NCBI RefSeq assembly: GCF_029714425.1
Contig: NZ_CP121668.1
Span: forward strand, 3,059,501 to 3,123,500
Direction: 5' to 3'
DNA from: Bradyrhizobium sp. CB2312
Lineage (GTDB): Bacteria; Pseudomonadota; Alphaproteobacteria; Rhizobiales; Xanthobacteraceae
Length of the DNA stretch: 64,000 nucleotides
Shown here: piece after piece, positions 8,201 to 15,993 of the stretch
How positions within the stretch are numbered: position 1 is the first letter of the stretch
Layout of the letters: the number at the start of each line of letters is the position of its first letter
Translations under genes and position numbers: made by a program
The notes under the pieces: model-generated
What the model was told of the DNA's origin: nothing
Databases searched by the model: none
Seen by the model: the letters and a program-made list of their open reading frames with translations, nothing else

Positions 8201-9937
8201 TCAGGCGAGGGCGGCCTGGCGTTCCCGCACCGCCTCACGGACGGTCTTCACGGGTTCGGCGAGCCGGGTGAAGCTACGCTTGTCCACCTGCGCGGGCGCT
8301 TCGACGATGACGCCCTCACAGACAATCTGCCCGCCGAGCATCTTGAATTCCAGCTTGTCGTAGCGCGGCATCGTCTCGCCGGGCGCGGGCGGCAGCAGTC
8401 CGATCCGGCCCTGGATGTTCAGCGTCGCATCGCCGGTGCCGTGAAGCCGCGGATTCCACATCCTGATCCCGGTCTCCGCCCAGCGCTGTCGGATCAGCGC
8501 GGCACGGTCGGCGGGTTCCGTGACCCTTGTGCGGGTCTTCGGTGCGCGGAGAATTTCCGGAACGGGAGACTCGAGGACCGGCTCCGGCGCGCTCTCGGCG
8601 ACGCCGCTGGTTGCGTCGGCGGAAGAGTCCTCCGCCGCGACCACCATGACGGGGGCAGGATCGTTGACGGCGACCGGCTCGATCTCCGCCGCGACGCTGG
8701 GAGCGGGATCGCTGTCGATGTTGCTCTCGGAGACATCCAATGCCTTGTCATCGGCGCACGCGACACACGAGCCGTCGTTAGCGGCCGGCGCGTCAACCAC
8801 GAGAAGGTCGGGGGTGGGATCGTCGGCGACGAGAAGAACGGGAGCATCAACCACGTCGATCGCGACATCGACCGACGCGACCAGAGTCTCCTCCGCGACG
8901 ATGGGCTCGATCTCGATCGCGACATCGAACGATGGAACGCTGCCAATGACAGCCTCGGGAGCATCGGCCGGCTCGCTCGCAACCTCGATAGGCGAGACCG
9001 GTGCCTCCTCCACGATGACGGGCTCGATGCTCGCAAGCACTTCCGCCGGAGGATCGTTGCTGACGACTTCGGGAGCCTCAACCGCGTCGATCGCAACATC
9101 GACCGACGCGACCAGAGTCTCGTCCGCGGCTGCATGCTCGAACTCGGTCGCGAGTTCGTACGATGGAACGCTGCTGATGTCAGCTTCAGGAGCATCGGCC
9201 GGTTCGCTCGCAACCTCGATAGACGAGACCGGCGTCTCTTCCGCGATGACGGGCTCAATGCTCGCCAGCAGTTCCCCGGGAGAATCGCCGCTGACGACTT
9301 CGGGAGACTCATCCTGCTCGCTGGCGGCATCGATCGGCAGGACCGAAGCCTGCTCGACCACAACCGGATCGGCCTCAGTGGGCATATCCCGGGAGGGTTC
9401 GTCGTTGATGCTGATATCAGCTGGCGTGGCTGACGGACTCTCCGCGGTGACGGAGATCGTGGGAGCGTCCTCGGCTACGGGAGTCGTGGCCGTGATGTCG
9501 GCCTGGCCATGTAATGGTTCGGCGCTGCTCGTGTCGAGCGTCGGAGCGGCTTCCGCGACGTCGGCAAGGATGGCTGGCGAGTCGCTTGCTGCGTTCGCCG
9601 CGACGTCGATGGTTCCGCTGTGCGGCAAGGGCCGAAGTCGGGTGAACGCCCATTTCACCGCAGGAATGCGGCGCAGCAACGATATCAGTCTCGAAAGCAC
9701 TGGGAGTTGTCCAAGAGGTACTCGGCGTGAGGCAATCGCTGATTCGTCAGCAATATGAAAAACTGCCCCGCCTGTCACACCGATGTCAATCTGACTGGGA
9801 CCAATTGCAGAACATCCACACGTGCCGTGCAGGTGAGATTGCCGTCGGCACTTGCAGCGATGGCCGGCCGGATCGCGCCCGGGCTGGATCAACCGTCGGG
9901 GTTCCCTGTGCAGTTCGCCTGACATAGCTTGGAGCAC
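8201..9937 (-). CDS. Acidic Ala/Val/Glu-rich repeat protein with conserved C-terminal domain
   Basis: Long low-complexity protein of unknown function. The middle (about residues 120-440) is acidic and carries tandem repeats of about 77 residues (two well-matched units, each with ASIEPVI, EVASEPADAPEA and ETLVASVDVAID); the DNA is also repeated with a period of about 231 bp. The C-terminal ~120 residues look globular (RQRWAETGIRMWNPRLHG; LEFKMLGGQIVCEGVIVEA). A basic amphipathic stretch with LSRLISLLRRIP precedes the repeats. The start is uncertain: ATG 9937 gives an unconvincing Arg/His-rich leader, and GTG 9778 is an alternative. No family is recognised. Confidence 0.6.
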   Translation of the reverse strand: MLQAMSGELHREPRRLIQPGRDPAGHRCKCRRQSHLHGTCGCSAIGPSQIDIGVTGGAVFHIADESAIASRRVPLGQLPVLSRLISLLRRIPAVKWAFTRLRPLPHSGTIDVAANAASDSPAILADVAEAAPTLDTSSAEPLHGQADITATTPVAEDAPTISVTAESPSATPADISINDEPSRDMPTEADPVVVEQASVLPIDAASEQDESPEVVSGDSPGELLASIEPVIAEETPVSSIEVASEPADAPEADISSVPSYELATEFEHAAADETLVASVDVAIDAVEAPEVVSNDPPAEVLASIEPVIVEEAPVSPIEVASEPADAPEAVIGSVPSFDVAIEIEPIVAEETLVASVDVAIDVVDAPVLLVADDPTPDLLVVDAPAANDGSCVACADDKALDVSESNIDSDPAPSVAAEIEPVAVNDPAPVMVVAAEDSSADATSGVAESAPEPVLESPVPEILRAPKTRTRVTEPADRAALIRQRWAETGIRMWNPRLHGTGDATLNIQGRIGLLPPAPGETMPRYDKLEFKMLGGQIVCEGVIVEAPAQVDKRSFTRLAEPVKTVREAVRERQAALA

Positions 9938-9964
9938 CCGAAATCCAGGTCCGAGGACGACGCA

Positions 9965-10774
9965 ATGAGGAAGCTTGCCGCCATCGCAGCGGTTCTGTTC
10001 TGGTCGACATGCTCATTCGCGCAGGATCGCAGCATCACCGTGGCCTCCACGACCTCGACGGAGCAGTCTGGCCTGTTCGGCTATTTGCTGCCGCTGTTCT
10101 CGAAGGCCGAGGGCATCGAGGTGAAGGTCGTCGCCGTCGGCACAGGTCAGGCGCTCGACATCGGACGGCGCGGCGATGCGGATGTGGTGTTCGTCCATGA
10201 CAAGCCGGCCGAAGACAAGTTCATGTCCGAAGGGCAGGGCGTGAAGCGCTTCGACGTCATGTACAACGACTTCGTCATCGTCGGCCCGAAGGCTGATCCC
10301 GCGAAGATCGCCGGCGGCAAGGACGTCGCGGATGCCTTGCGCAAGATCGCGGCAGCGAAAGCGCCGTTCATCTCGCGCGGCGACAAGTCCGGCACGCATG
10401 CGGCCGAGCTGAGATTGTGGAAAGAAGCGGGCATCGACATCGCCGCCGGCAAGGACAGCTGGTATCGCGAGATCGGCCAGGGCATGGGCCCGGCACTGAA
10501 CATGGCCTCGTCGGCGAATGCCTATCTGCTGTCGGATCGCGGCACCTGGCTGTCGTTCAAGAATCGCGGCGAGCTTGCGATCCTGACCGAGGGCGACAAG
10601 CGGCTGTTCAACCAGTACGGCGTCATGCTGGTGAATCCGGAAAAGCATCCGAACGTGAAGGCGAAGGACGGGCAGGCCTTCATCGACTGGCTCGTCTCGT
10701 CGAAGGGGCAGGATGCGATCGCCGGCTACAAGGTCGGCGGGGAGCAGCTATTTTTCCCCAACGCGTCCCACTAG
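9965..10774 (+). CDS. tupA: Tungstate ABC transporter substrate-binding protein TupA
   Basis: Periplasmic oxyanion-binding protein, 269 residues, with a signal peptide ending SFA/Q. Family-typical motifs are ASTTSTEQSGLFGYLLPLF just after the signal, VVAVGTGQAL, and GDADVVFVHDKPAE, followed by SRGDKSGTHAAELRLWK. The TT/STxxSG pattern is that of TupA and not of molybdate-binding ModA. Tungstate could serve formate dehydrogenases. The 3' end overlaps the convergent tupB by 27 bases, an unusual arrangement because tupA and tupB are normally co-directional. No ATPase (tupC) is seen in the window. Confidence 0.88.
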   Translation: MRKLAAIAAVLFWSTCSFAQDRSITVASTTSTEQSGLFGYLLPLFSKAEGIEVKVVAVGTGQALDIGRRGDADVVFVHDKPAEDKFMSEGQGVKRFDVMYNDFVIVGPKADPAKIAGGKDVADALRKIAAAKAPFISRGDKSGTHAAELRLWKEAGIDIAAGKDSWYREIGQGMGPALNMASSANAYLLSDRGTWLSFKNRGELAILTEGDKRLFNQYGVMLVNPEKHPNVKAKDGQAFIDWLVSSKGQDAIAGYKVGGEQLFFPNASH

Positions 10775-11446
10775 CAGGAAAGCGACGGTCGACACCGCGA
10801 CGCTGAGCGCGAGCAGGATCAGCCCGAGCCCGAGCGCCAGCGGCAGGTCGCCCTTGCTGGTCTCCAGCGCAATCGCCGTCGTCATCGTGCGCGTGAAGCC
10901 GCGGATGTTGCCGCCGACGATGATGATGGCGCCGACCTCGGCGATGGCGCGCCCGAACGCGGCGAGAAAGGCGGTCAGCAGCGAGGTCCGTCCCAGCGCG
11001 AACAAAAGCGCCATGCTGCGCAGGGCCGACAATCCGTCGATCCGCGCGAGGTCGCCATACTCCGCCCACAGCAGGCTCGCCGGCCGGTGCACCAGCGCGA
11101 CCACGATCGGTGTGGCGAGCAGGGTCTGCGCGATCACCATGGCGGTCGGCGTGAACAAGAGGCCGGCAGCCCCGAGCGGACCGGACCGCGACAGCAACAG
11201 ATAGAGCGCGAGCCCGACCACGACCGGCGGAAGGCCGAGCAGCGCATTGGTCAGCACGATGATGACCTGCCGCCCGCGGAAACGGGTGATGGCAAGCAGG
11301 GCCCCGAACGGCGCGCCGATCAGCAGCGCGACGATGCTGGCAGTCAGGCTGACACGCACGGACAACGCGACGATGCCGAGTAGTTCGGCATCGGCTTCGC
11401 CGATCAGCGCGAACGCGGCGGCAACGGATCGCGCGAAATCGTTCAT
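10748..11446 (-). CDS. tupB: Tungstate ABC transporter permease TupB
   Basis: Inner-membrane permease of 232 residues with five or six hydrophobic segments. The conserved permease loop is FGRAIAEVGAIIIVGGNIRG (residues ~163-182) with EVGA, as in tungstate and molybdate permeases, and LLGLPPVVVGLALY is also typical. It lies tail to tail with tupA and overlaps it by 27 bases. The ATPase that should energise it is not found upstream; the next sequence on this strand is an aquaporin remnant. Confidence 0.85.
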   Translation of the reverse strand: MNDFARSVAAAFALIGEADAELLGIVALSVRVSLTASIVALLIGAPFGALLAITRFRGRQVIIVLTNALLGLPPVVVGLALYLLLSRSGPLGAAGLLFTPTAMVIAQTLLATPIVVALVHRPASLLWAEYGDLARIDGLSALRSMALLFALGRTSLLTAFLAAFGRAIAEVGAIIIVGGNIRGFTRTMTTAIALETSKGDLPLALGLGLILLALSVAVSTVAFLLVGRVGEK

Positions 11447-11582
11447 TCGGCCGGGCGCTTCGCCGGCGGGCCGAACGCCTCGGGATCATCGATGTCGAAG
11501 CTGCATGATCGCGTCACGGATAGGTCTCTGCTGGTCTGGTCGACATGCACAGAATACCCGCGGGAAGAGATTTGAAAACGCG

Positions 11583-11602
11583 ATTCATTTCAGGAAATGA
11601 AT
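11583..11602. promoter_or_regulatory. 20-bp palindrome, possible operator
   Basis: ATTCATTTC-AG-GAAATGAAT is a perfect 9-bp inverted repeat with a 2-bp centre, 137 bp upstream of the tupB start and just beyond the end of the aquaporin remnant. Its AT-rich symmetry is that of a dimeric repressor site. It could control tupB, or be a leftover operator from a lost metalloid operon (ArsR-type sites have similar form). No evidence beyond symmetry and position. Confidence 0.4.
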
Positions 11603-11613
11603 TTGACGCCCGG

Positions 11614-11871
11614 TTATACAGGCCCATCGGACGGAAGCGGAGAAGCGCTCCACGTCTTAGAGGCTGCGGCCCAGAGCCAGCGCGCCGGCAGAACGGCAAG
11701 GCCGGCCCCGATGAGTTGACCGGTGATGAACGCCGGAACGCCCCAAGGGCCGATCCCTGCGAACGTATCGGATAGCGAGCGGGCGATGATGACGGCGGGA
11801 TTGGCGAACGACGTCGAGGACGTGAACCAAGACGCCGATGTGATGTAAAGGCCGACGGAGTAAGGAACGGC
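11614..11871 (-). pseudogene. C-terminal remnant of an aquaporin/glycerol-facilitator gene
   Basis: Reading the minus strand from 11871 to the TAA at 11614-11616 gives the end of a MIP-family channel: VGLYITSASWFTSS, then the second NPA box in SFANPAVIIARSLSDTFAGI, then FITGQLIGAGLAVLPARWLW. The N-terminal half with the first NPA box is missing and no start is present. The sequence around the NPA box is like AqpS-type channels, which in rhizobia often sit in arsenic operons. It is a truncated leftover; no arsenic genes are seen nearby. Confidence 0.75.
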
Positions 11872-11881
11872 ATGTCTGTCA

Positions 11882-11914
11882 ATCGAGATCGGGGCGAGCT
11901 GCCCCGATCTCGAT
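11882..11914. terminator. Hairpin downstream of pstS
   Basis: A perfect 14-bp inverted repeat (ATCGAGATCGGGGC / GCCCCGATCTCGAT) with a 5-base loop lies 24 bp after the pstS stop on the minus strand. There is no good T run, so it is a terminator or mRNA 3'-end stabiliser by position and stem strength only. Confidence 0.6.
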
Positions 11915-11937
11915 CTGACGGCCGGCCCTTTGGGGCC

Positions 11938-12990
11938 TCAACGTTTCACGCTGGCCGCTGCGGAGACCGTCTGCGCTTCGAAGTTCTGCTGCCAGTAGCG
12001 CTCGATCTGATCGATCAGGGCGGCGGGCAGGGGGACGTAGTTGAGCGTCTGGGCTTCCGACTTGCCGTTCTCCAGAGACCAGCGGACGAAGTCGATCGCC
12101 GCTGCGGCACGCTCCTGTGATTTCGGCATCTTCGGCATCAGCACGAAGGTCGTCGCCGTGATGGGATATGCGTCTTCGCCCGGCGCATTGGTCAGCACGA
12201 GATGGAAATCCTTCTCCGCCTTCCAGTCCGCGCTCGAGGCCGCCGCCTGGAACGAGGCGGCGTCGGGAACGACGAAATTGCCGGCTGTGTTCTGCACCAC
12301 ACCGAATGAGATTCGATCGAGCCGTTGCAGCGCGTAGGTGTATTCGAGATAGCCGATCGCGCCCGGAACGAGGCTGACCAGCGAGGCGACGCCGTCATTG
12401 CCCTTGCCGCCGAGGCCGAGTGGCCATTCGACCGAGGTGCCTTCGCCGACGCTCGTCTTCCATTGCGGGCTGACCTTCGCGAGATAGTTCGACCAGTTGA
12501 ACGTCGTGCCGGATCCGTCGACGCGATGGACCACGGTGATCGCCGTGTTCGGCAGGTTGATGTCGGGATTGATGGCGCGAATGGCCGGGTCGTTCCAGGA
12601 TCTGAGCTTGCCGAGATAGATGTCGGCGAGCACCGGCCCGGTGAAGCGGATCTGGCCGGGCTTGACGCCGTCGATATTCACCACCGGCACGACGCCCCCG
12701 ATCACGATCGGGAATTGCATCATGCCGAGCCTGTCCAGCTCCTTGGGATCGAGCGGCAGGTCGCTGGCGCCGAAATCGACGGCTTCCTTCTTGATCAGGC
12801 CGACGCCGATGCTCGAGCCGACGGCTTGGTAGCTGACAATGTTTCCGGTCTTCGACCTGTACGCGTCGATCCATTTCGCCATCACGGGCGAAACGAAGGT
12901 TGAGCCGGCTCCCTTGGTCTCGGCCGCCGGGCCCTGCGTGGCGACGAGCAGAGCGGCGAGGAAGATGGGAAGTGCAATATGTTTTGTCAT
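11938..12990 (-). CDS. pstS: Phosphate ABC transporter substrate-binding protein PstS
   Basis: Periplasmic phosphate-binding protein, 350 residues, with a signal peptide ending GPAA/E. Typical motifs are KGAGSTFVSPVMAKW, YQAVGSSIGVGLIKK, VDFGASDLPL, and VHRVDGSGTTFNWSNYL, which supply the phosphate-binding Ser, Asp, Arg and Thr. pstCAB-phoU are not adjacent, so this is an orphan or second copy. No clear Pho box was found in the 400 bp upstream, but an FNR/FixK-type palindrome lies 127 bp before the start. Confidence 0.92.
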   Translation of the reverse strand: MTKHIALPIFLAALLVATQGPAAETKGAGSTFVSPVMAKWIDAYRSKTGNIVSYQAVGSSIGVGLIKKEAVDFGASDLPLDPKELDRLGMMQFPIVIGGVVPVVNIDGVKPGQIRFTGPVLADIYLGKLRSWNDPAIRAINPDINLPNTAITVVHRVDGSGTTFNWSNYLAKVSPQWKTSVGEGTSVEWPLGLGGKGNDGVASLVSLVPGAIGYLEYTYALQRLDRISFGVVQNTAGNFVVPDAASFQAAASSADWKAEKDFHLVLTNAPGEDAYPITATTFVLMPKMPKSQERAAAAIDFVRWSLENGKSEAQTLNYVPLPAALIDQIERYWQQNFEAQTVSAAASVKR

Positions 12991-13116
12991 GTGCGCGACG
13001 CTAACAGGTGGGGCACCAGGCTGATGTGGGCTATGTCACAATGGCGTCGCGAAGCATTCGCACTGGCCATTGCGCATCGATTACAGCACACCGTCAGCGG
13101 GCACCGCATCGTCCGA

Positions 13117-13130
13117 TTGATGTAGATCAA
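13117..13130. promoter_or_regulatory. FNR/FixK-type box between pstS and hbdA
   Basis: TTGAT-GTAG-ATCAA is a perfect match to the TTGAT-N4-ATCAA consensus bound by FNR/FixK regulators, which in Bradyrhizobium act at low oxygen. It lies 262 bp upstream of the 3-hydroxybutyryl-CoA dehydrogenase start and 127 bp upstream of pstS on the other strand. The 401-bp gap 12991-13391 holds no gene I can support. Confidence 0.6.
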
Positions 13131-13391
13131 GGTGGTCCGAACGGGTCGGGCTCAGCCGTCCCCCACTGCAAGGCGCCGGGGGCGAGCACGCGCAAATTCG
13201 GAAAAACAACCTGCCAGGCCGCCAAATCTTGCCGTTTCGCGGCCGAATGGCGGCTTTATTCCCGCTTCGGATGCTTTAAGGAAGGGGCATGATCAGGTCG
13301 CCCCCGCCCGGCGGCGGTGCTAGACCCTGATACGGGAACAATGGGGCCGGGCCGTACCGGCGCGCCCCGCAAGGATGAAGGATGTGAGGCA

Positions 13392-14243
13392 ATGATCCAG
13401 ACCGTTGGCATCATCGGGGCAGGGACCATGGGGAACGGCATCGCGCAGGTTTGCGCCGCGGCCGGGCTTTCGGTCGTGATGGTCGACATTTCCGATGCGG
13501 CGGTGAACCGCGGAATTTCGACCGTCGGCGGCAGCCTCGAGCGCCTGGTCAAGAAGGAGAAGATGTCGGTGGCCGATCGCGAGGCGACGCTCAAGCGCAT
13601 CACCGGCACCACCGACCGCGCCAAACTCTCCGATTGCGACCTCGTCATCGAAGCCGCGACCGAGAACGAGGAGCTCAAGGTCAAGATCCTGAAGGATCTC
13701 TGCGCCACGCTGTCGCCGCGCACACTGGTTGCGACCAACACCTCCTCGATCTCGATCACCAAGCTCGCCGCCGCGACCGACCGTCCCGATCGTTTCATCG
13801 GCATGCACTTCTTCAACCCGGTGCCGGTGATGGCATTGCTGGAACTCATCCGCGGCTTGCAGACCTCCGACGACACCCACGCCAAGGCGCTCGATTTCGC
13901 CCAGCGCGTCGGCAAGGTGGCGATCACGGCCAAGAACAGCCCGGGCTTTGCCGTCAACCGCATCCTGTGCCCGATGATCAACGAGGCGATCTTCGCGCTG
14001 CAGGAAGGGATCGCGACGGCGGAAGAGATCGACGCCGGCATGAAGCTCGGCTGCAACCATCCGATCGGACCGCTGGCGCTGGCCGATCTCGTCGGCCTCG
14101 ACACCATGCTCTCGGTGATGGAGGTCTTTTATAAGGGCTTCAACGATCCTAAATACCGTCCGGCTCCCTTGCTCAAGGAAATGGTCGATGCCGGCCATCT
14201 CGGCCGCAAGACGGGGCAGGGTTTTTACACTTACGGCACCTGA
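13392..14243 (+). CDS. hbdA: 3-hydroxybutyryl-CoA dehydrogenase
   Basis: NAD(P)-dependent enzyme that interconverts (S)-3-hydroxybutyryl-CoA and acetoacetyl-CoA, 283 residues, normal for the stand-alone short form. The Rossmann motif GAGTMG is at residues 9-14; [10 protein letters not shown], the catalytic His region [15 protein letters not shown], and [12 protein letters not shown] follow in order, then the C-terminal helical domain with [22 protein letters not shown] 13392 gives the usual N-terminus [11 protein letters not shown]. It is a single gene; a palindromic repeat and a globin gene follow. Confidence 0.94.
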   Translation: MIQTVGIIGAGTMGNGIAQVCAAAGLSVVMVDISDAAVNRGISTVGGSLERLVKKEKMSVADREATLKRITGTTDRAKLSDCDLVIEAATENEELKVKILKDLCATLSPRTLVATNTSSISITKLAAATDRPDRFIGMHFFNPVPVMALLELIRGLQTSDDTHAKALDFAQRVGKVAITAKNSPGFAVNRILCPMINEAIFALQEGIATAEEIDAGMKLGCNHPIGPLALADLVGLDTMLSVMEVFYKGFNDPKYRPAPLLKEMVDAGHLGRKTGQGFYTYGT

Positions 14244-14340
14244 TCATGGTGCAAGCGGCGGGCCTTGCGCGTCCGCCGTCCGATCCCCGCAATTTGCGCC
14301 GCGACAAAGACGCCGCGCGCAATTTCATCGAGCTTCCTTC

Positions 14341-14486
14341 CTTCTCCCCTTGTGGGAGAAGGTGGCGCGAAGCGCCGGATGAGGGGTTAGTTCCGCAGAC
14401 TCAAACGCTTGAGAGCATGCAGAGAGATACCCCTCACCCGTCTCGCCGCTCCGCGGCGAGCCACCCTCTCCCACAAGGGGAGAGGG
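14341..14486. repeat. Palindromic intergenic repeat, family A copy 1
   Basis: About 146 bp with complementary ends: CTTCTCCCCTTGTGGGAGAA on the left and CTCTCCCACAAGGGGAGAG on the right, with inner arms GAAGCGCCGGATGAGGGGT and ATACCCCTCACCCG. Two further copies lie at 17816-17961 and 36023-36172. This form of element is very common between genes in Bradyrhizobium. It sits between hbdA and the globin gene. Confidence 0.85.
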
Positions 14487-14512
14487 AAAGACGAAAACGG
14501 ACGAAGAGAAAC

Positions 14513-14977
14513 ATGTCGGATCGACTGAAGGCCGAGCGCGAGGCGGCGGCCGCGCGGCGGAGTCCGTTGACCCAGGATGCGATCGAGCGGACCGGGATCA
14601 CCGAGGAGATGATCGGGGAACTCGTCGCTCGCTTCTACGGACGCGTGCGCGAGGACGCGCTGCTCGGGCCGGTGTTCGCGATCGTGCAGAATTGGGACGA
14701 GCACCTCGCCAAGCTTAGGGATTTCTGGTCGTCGGTCGTGCTGATGAGCGGCCGCTATCATGGCTCGCCGATGCGGGCGCATGTGCCGCTGAGTCTGGTT
14801 GGCGATCATTTCGACCGTTGGCTCGATCTGTTCGAGCAGACGGCGCACGAAGTCTGTCCGCCGCCGGCGGCTGCGCTGTTCATCGACAAGGCGCGGCGCA
14901 TCGCCGACAGCTTTGAAATGGCTTCGGCCACCATCGCAGGTCGCATCGCTTCGCCGCGTCACCTCCTGAGGTCCTGA
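14513..14977 (+). CDS. Group III truncated hemoglobin
   Basis: Small heme protein of 154 residues. The sequence after residue ~17 follows the trHb3 pattern: LTQDAIERTGITEEMIGELV, RFYGRVREDALLGPVF, then DFWSSVVLMSGRYHGSPMRAHVPL with the proximal histidine region, and FDRWLDLFEQTAHEVCPPPAA. Group III globins are linked to oxygen or NO handling under microaerobic conditions. ATG 14513 follows the palindromic repeat directly, so its promoter is probably inside or just after the repeat. Confidence 0.9.
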   Translation: MSDRLKAEREAAAARRSPLTQDAIERTGITEEMIGELVARFYGRVREDALLGPVFAIVQNWDEHLAKLRDFWSSVVLMSGRYHGSPMRAHVPLSLVGDHFDRWLDLFEQTAHEVCPPPAAALFIDKARRIADSFEMASATIAGRIASPRHLLRS

Positions 14978-15123
14978 AATACAGAATGCCTGCACGAGAC
15001 ACGCGCAGGCTCGTATCGCGATGGCGCGTCGCACCAATTCCAGCATCATCGGTCTGATCTGCAAAATCATCATGCCGTTCGCGCGATGCGACGTAGAAGT
15101 CGCAAAAACGCGCGCGAACGCAT

Positions 15124-15876
15124 GTGTTCTCGCTCAATCAAAACGAGCAAAGACATATTGATGCACTGCGGCGCCAATCCTTCGCCTTGTTTTCGGCAGA
15201 GTTCCAGCGCCTGCTAGCGGGCATGGCCAGCGCACCGTTCAACACCCCTTTCTCATACTCCGAGACGATTGCGGAACCCGAAGCTGACGCGGGTACGGAG
15301 CAGACGCGACGAGCGATCCTGCTCGGCGCACTCGCTAGCACCGCGTGTCTCGGCTGTTCCACACGGGCGCGCGCGGGTGAGGATCCGCCCGGCTCCGACG
15401 AGCGTCCGCAAAACGGCGACGTGCTCGTCTTCTCCGAAGGAGACCAGGAGGGAAAGCTCATCACCGCCGCCGATCTGCCGGCGGGCGGACCGCCGGTGCA
15501 TGCCTGGCCGAAGGACCCCAAGACATCGGTCGTGCGCAGCGCCTCGCGCCTCAACGAGCTCCTGATCATCCGGCTCGATCCCGCCGAGCTCGACGAGAAG
15601 ACCCGCGCGCGTGCGGTCGACGGCATCCTCGCCTATTCGGCGATCTGCTCGCATGCCGGCTGTCCCGTCACCGCCTGGGTCAAGAGCGATGTCGGCGACA
15701 AGGATGTGTTCAAGTGCATGTGCCACAATTCCGAATACGATCCTCGCGAGGGCGCGCAGGTCGTGTTCGGGCCGGCGCCGCGACGGCTCGCCGCGCTGCC
15801 GCTGGCGCTCGCTGACGGCTCGCTCAGCGTCGCCGGCAATTTCATCGGAAAGGTAGGTGGCGCGCAGCCAGGATGA
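15124..15876 (+). CDS. Rieske [2Fe-2S] protein with Tat signal
   Basis: Predicted exported Rieske iron-sulfur protein, 250 residues. A twin-arginine segment QTRRAILLGALAS starts at ~60 and is followed by a short hydrophobic stretch, which fits Tat export or anchoring. Both cluster-binding motifs are intact: C175-S-H177-A-G-C180 and C198-M-C200-H201, where C175/H177/C198/H201 bind the cluster and C180/C200 can form the stabilising disulfide. It lies 117 bp upstream of a PQQ dehydrogenase on the same strand, so it may accept electrons from it; there is no cytochrome b gene as in a bc1 operon. The start is uncertain (GTG 15124; ATG 15223 possible). Confidence 0.85.
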   Translation: MFSLNQNEQRHIDALRRQSFALFSAEFQRLLAGMASAPFNTPFSYSETIAEPEADAGTEQTRRAILLGALASTACLGCSTRARAGEDPPGSDERPQNGDVLVFSEGDQEGKLITAADLPAGGPPVHAWPKDPKTSVVRSASRLNELLIIRLDPAELDEKTRARAVDGILAYSAICSHAGCPVTAWVKSDVGDKDVFKCMCHNSEYDPREGAQVVFGPAPRRLAALPLALADGSLSVAGNFIGKVGGAQPG

Positions 15877-15993
15877 TGGACGGTGCGGGTTGTGCCCGCG
15901 TCACGAGAGGCCGCATCCGCCGAGGGGCGGACGACGGGACGAACGACAAGAATTCAGAACAAGAATTCAAGCGGATGAAAAAGGGGAACGTCC

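Noticed and set aside
8520..9758. Plus-strand Ser/Thr/Ala-rich frame of 412 codons
   Set aside because: It is opposite the tandem repeats of the acidic protein; repeated codons keep all frames open.
12991..13391. Pho box upstream of pstS
   Set aside because: No pair of CTGTCAT-like repeats with the right spacing could be found; only the FNR/FixK palindrome is clear.
14246..14512. In-frame extension upstream of the globin gene
   Set aside because: The extension is translated repeat DNA; ATG 14513 gives the correct globin start.
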